From assembly GCA_012271125.1 (NCBI GenBank), contig JAAXHB010000251.1:1-5650 (forward strand): a DNA stretch of 5,650 nucleotides, read 5' to 3'. Made by a program: the position numbers and the translations under genes. The number at the start of each line of letters is the position of its first letter. Positions within the stretch are counted from its first letter, which is position 1. The stretch comes from Actinomycetota bacterium (GTDB lineage Bacteria > Actinomycetota > Acidimicrobiia > Acidimicrobiales > Aldehydirespiratoraceae). Shown piece after piece: positions 4,656 to 5,650 of the stretch. A model generated the notes under the pieces. The model saw only the letters and a program-made list of their open reading frames with translations. It did no database searches and was not told where the DNA came from.

Positions 4656-5275
4656 TGGCTATCGACGAAAGCACTATGACCGGTGGGCTGCGCGAGTCCC
4701 GCGTAATCCACATCAACCGAGTCGCCAAAGTCGTCAAAGGCGGACGGCGGTTCTCGTTCACCGCGCTCGTCGTTATCGGCGACGGTGCCGGCAAGGTCGG
4801 CCTCGGCTACGGCAAGGCAAAAGAAGTCCCCTTGGCAATACAAAAAGGCACCGAAGAAGCCAAGCGTGCCGTGTTTGATGTCCCCATGGCCGGCTCCACC
4901 ATTGTTCACCCAGTGATCGGCTACAACGGTGCCGGCCGTGTGCTGCTCAAGCCCGCCGCCCCCGGTACTGGTGTTATCGCCGGCGGTGCTGCCCGCGCCA
5001 TCTTGGAAGAAGCCGGTATCGCCGATGTGTTGTGCAAGTCGCTTGGCTCACCCAATCACATCAATGTCGCTCGTGCCACCATCGATGGGTTGCGTGCCTT
5101 GCGCCGCCCCGACGAGGTCGCTCGCTTGCGTGGTCTCGACCCGACTGAGTTTTTGCCCGAAGGCCTGTGGCGTGCCTATTCCGAAACTCTTCATGAGCGC
5201 GCTAATCCGGTGGTTGTTGAAGATGTCTCCGACGACTCTGTCGAGTCAGTCGATGAGGCAGCGGTTGCGTCATGA
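4655..5275 (+). CDS. rpsE: 30S ribosomal protein uS5 (S5) with acidic C-terminal tail
   Basis: uS5 lies behind the decoding centre at the mRNA entry channel and affects accuracy; its N-terminal loop shapes the spectinomycin site. The protein has 206 residues against 167 in E. coli. The N-terminal double-stranded-RNA-binding-like domain contains RVIHINRVAKVVKGGRRFSF and LVVIGDGAGKVGLGYGKAKE. The loop around K28-G29-G30 is intact, so no known deletion type of spectinomycin resistance is seen. The C-terminal domain contains LLKPAAPGTGVIAGGAARAI and SLGSPNHINVARATIDGL. The last 18 residues, from E189, carry seven acidic and no basic residues and look like a disordered tail. ATG 4655 overlaps the rplR stop and has GGAG at 4646-4649. 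The stop overlaps the rpmD ATG as ATGA. Confidence 0.98.
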   Translation: MAIDESTMTGGLRESRVIHINRVAKVVKGGRRFSFTALVVIGDGAGKVGLGYGKAKEVPLAIQKGTEEAKRAVFDVPMAGSTIVHPVIGYNGAGRVLLKPAAPGTGVIAGGAARAILEEAGIADVLCKSLGSPNHINVARATIDGLRALRRPDEVARLRGLDPTEFLPEGLWRAYSETLHERANPVVVEDVSDDSVESVDEAAVAS

Positions 5276-5490
5276 GCCCCGCCAAAAAGGACTCCGCCAT
5301 GATAAAGGTGACGCAGGTGCGCTCCGGTATCGGCACCAAGCCCAAACAGCGCGGAACCCTGCGCGCCCTGGGCTTGGGACGCATTGGCAAGTCCAACGTT
5401 CTGGCTGACCGCGGCGAAATTCGTGGCATGATCAACCGCGTCCCGCATCTTGTCAAGGTAGAACCCGTCGATAAGGACGCAGACAAGTGA
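5272..5490 (+). CDS. rpmD: 50S ribosomal protein uL30 (L30)
   Basis: uL30 is a small 50S protein found in most but not all bacteria. The core IKVTQVRSGIGTKPKQRGTL, then RALGLGRIGKSNVL and the C-terminal MINRVPHLVKVEPV, matches actinobacterial uL30. From ATG 5272 the product has 72 residues; from the internal ATG 5299 it has 63, nearer the family norm of about 60. ATG 5272 overlaps the rpsE stop (ATGA), which favours coupling. ATG 5299 has AAAGGA at 5286-5291 with seven bases spacing, which favours independent initiation. I keep the longer form but regard the start as open. The final GTGA overlaps the rplO start. Confidence 0.93.
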   Translation: MSPAKKDSAMIKVTQVRSGIGTKPKQRGTLRALGLGRIGKSNVLADRGEIRGMINRVPHLVKVEPVDKDADK

Positions 5491-5650
5491 TCAAGCTCCA
5501 CGATCTCCAACCACCCGAAGGCTCCCACAAGCGCGCCAAGCGAGTCGCTCGCGGCATCGCCGGACGCGGCGGTAAGACCGCAGGCCGTGGCATGAAGGGC
5601 CAAAAGGCTCGCAGCAAGGTGCCAGTCGGTTTCGAAGGCGGGCAGATGCC
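5487..5650 (+). CDS. rplO: 50S ribosomal protein uL15 (L15), 5' part only
   Basis: The first 54 codons of uL15, an assembly protein that runs deep into 23S rRNA of the 50S subunit; the gene continues past the window. The translation begins MIKLHDLQPPEGSHKRAKRV, followed by the Gly/Arg-rich family segment RGIAGRGGKTAGRGMKGQKA and then VGFEGGQMP, which corresponds to the usual GFEGGQMPL. GTG 5487 overlaps the rpmD stop as GTGA and has AAGGA at 5473-5477, nine bases upstream. Position directly after rpmD is the normal spc order. The Gly-rich stretch reads GIAGRGGKT where many homologues have GxGSGxGKT, a modest variation. Confidence 0.95.
   Translation, partial: MIKLHDLQPPEGSHKRAKRVARGIAGRGGKTAGRGMKGQKARSKVPVGFEGGQM

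Noticed and set aside
1..5650. A novel accessory system hidden in the window
   Set aside because: Every base is accounted for by the ribosomal gene cluster or short gaps. No non-ribosomal gene, mobile element, array or RNA gene could be supported.

Overview
The window is a dense, one-strand stretch of the bacterial S10-spc ribosomal protein gene cluster. It holds the 3' end of rpsC (uS3), twelve complete genes (rplP, rpmC, rpsQ, rplN, rplX, rplE, rpsZ, rpsH, rplF, rplR, rpsE, rpmD), and the 5' end of rplO (uL15). All are on the + strand. The gene order is the standard bacterial one. Moderately high G+C, frequent GTG starts, the long C-terminal tail on uS3, the zinc-type uS14 and protein details such as the uL16, uL29 and uL30 cores suggest an actinobacterium. 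An Acidimicrobiia-like lineage is possible, but that placement is a guess from motif memory and was not tested.

Layout: positions 1-1702 are the tail of the S10 block (rpsC, rplP, rpmC, rpsQ). Positions 1699-5650 are the spc block (rplN to rplO). The two blocks are fused: the rpsQ stop and rplN start overlap as ATGA. Most junctions are overlapping (ATGA, GTGA or TAATG) or have gaps of a few bases. The only real gaps are 41 bases before rpsZ, 48 before rplF and 27 before rplR. This implies one co-transcribed, translationally coupled message. No RNA gene, mobile element, CRISPR array, terminator or non-ribosomal gene is visible.

The products assemble into both subunits. From the 30S come uS3, uS17, uS14, uS8 and uS5; from the 50S come uL16, uL29, uL14, uL24, uL5, uL6, uL18, uL30 and uL15. 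Their cores look complete and conserved.

The unusual part is about 550 bases around the rpmC/rpsQ junction (roughly 890-1450). uL29 carries a C-terminal tail of about 62 residues that is very rich in Asp. Directly downstream, uS17 carries an N-terminal extension of about 115 residues rich in Glu, Val and Thr. Both contain short in-frame tandem repeats. The two genes are also in the same reading frame, separated by a single TAG. uS3 and uS5 have smaller acidic tails, and uL24 has a basic N-terminal extension. I found no evidence of a separate undescribed system; the lineage-specific ribosomal protein extensions are the main point of interest.
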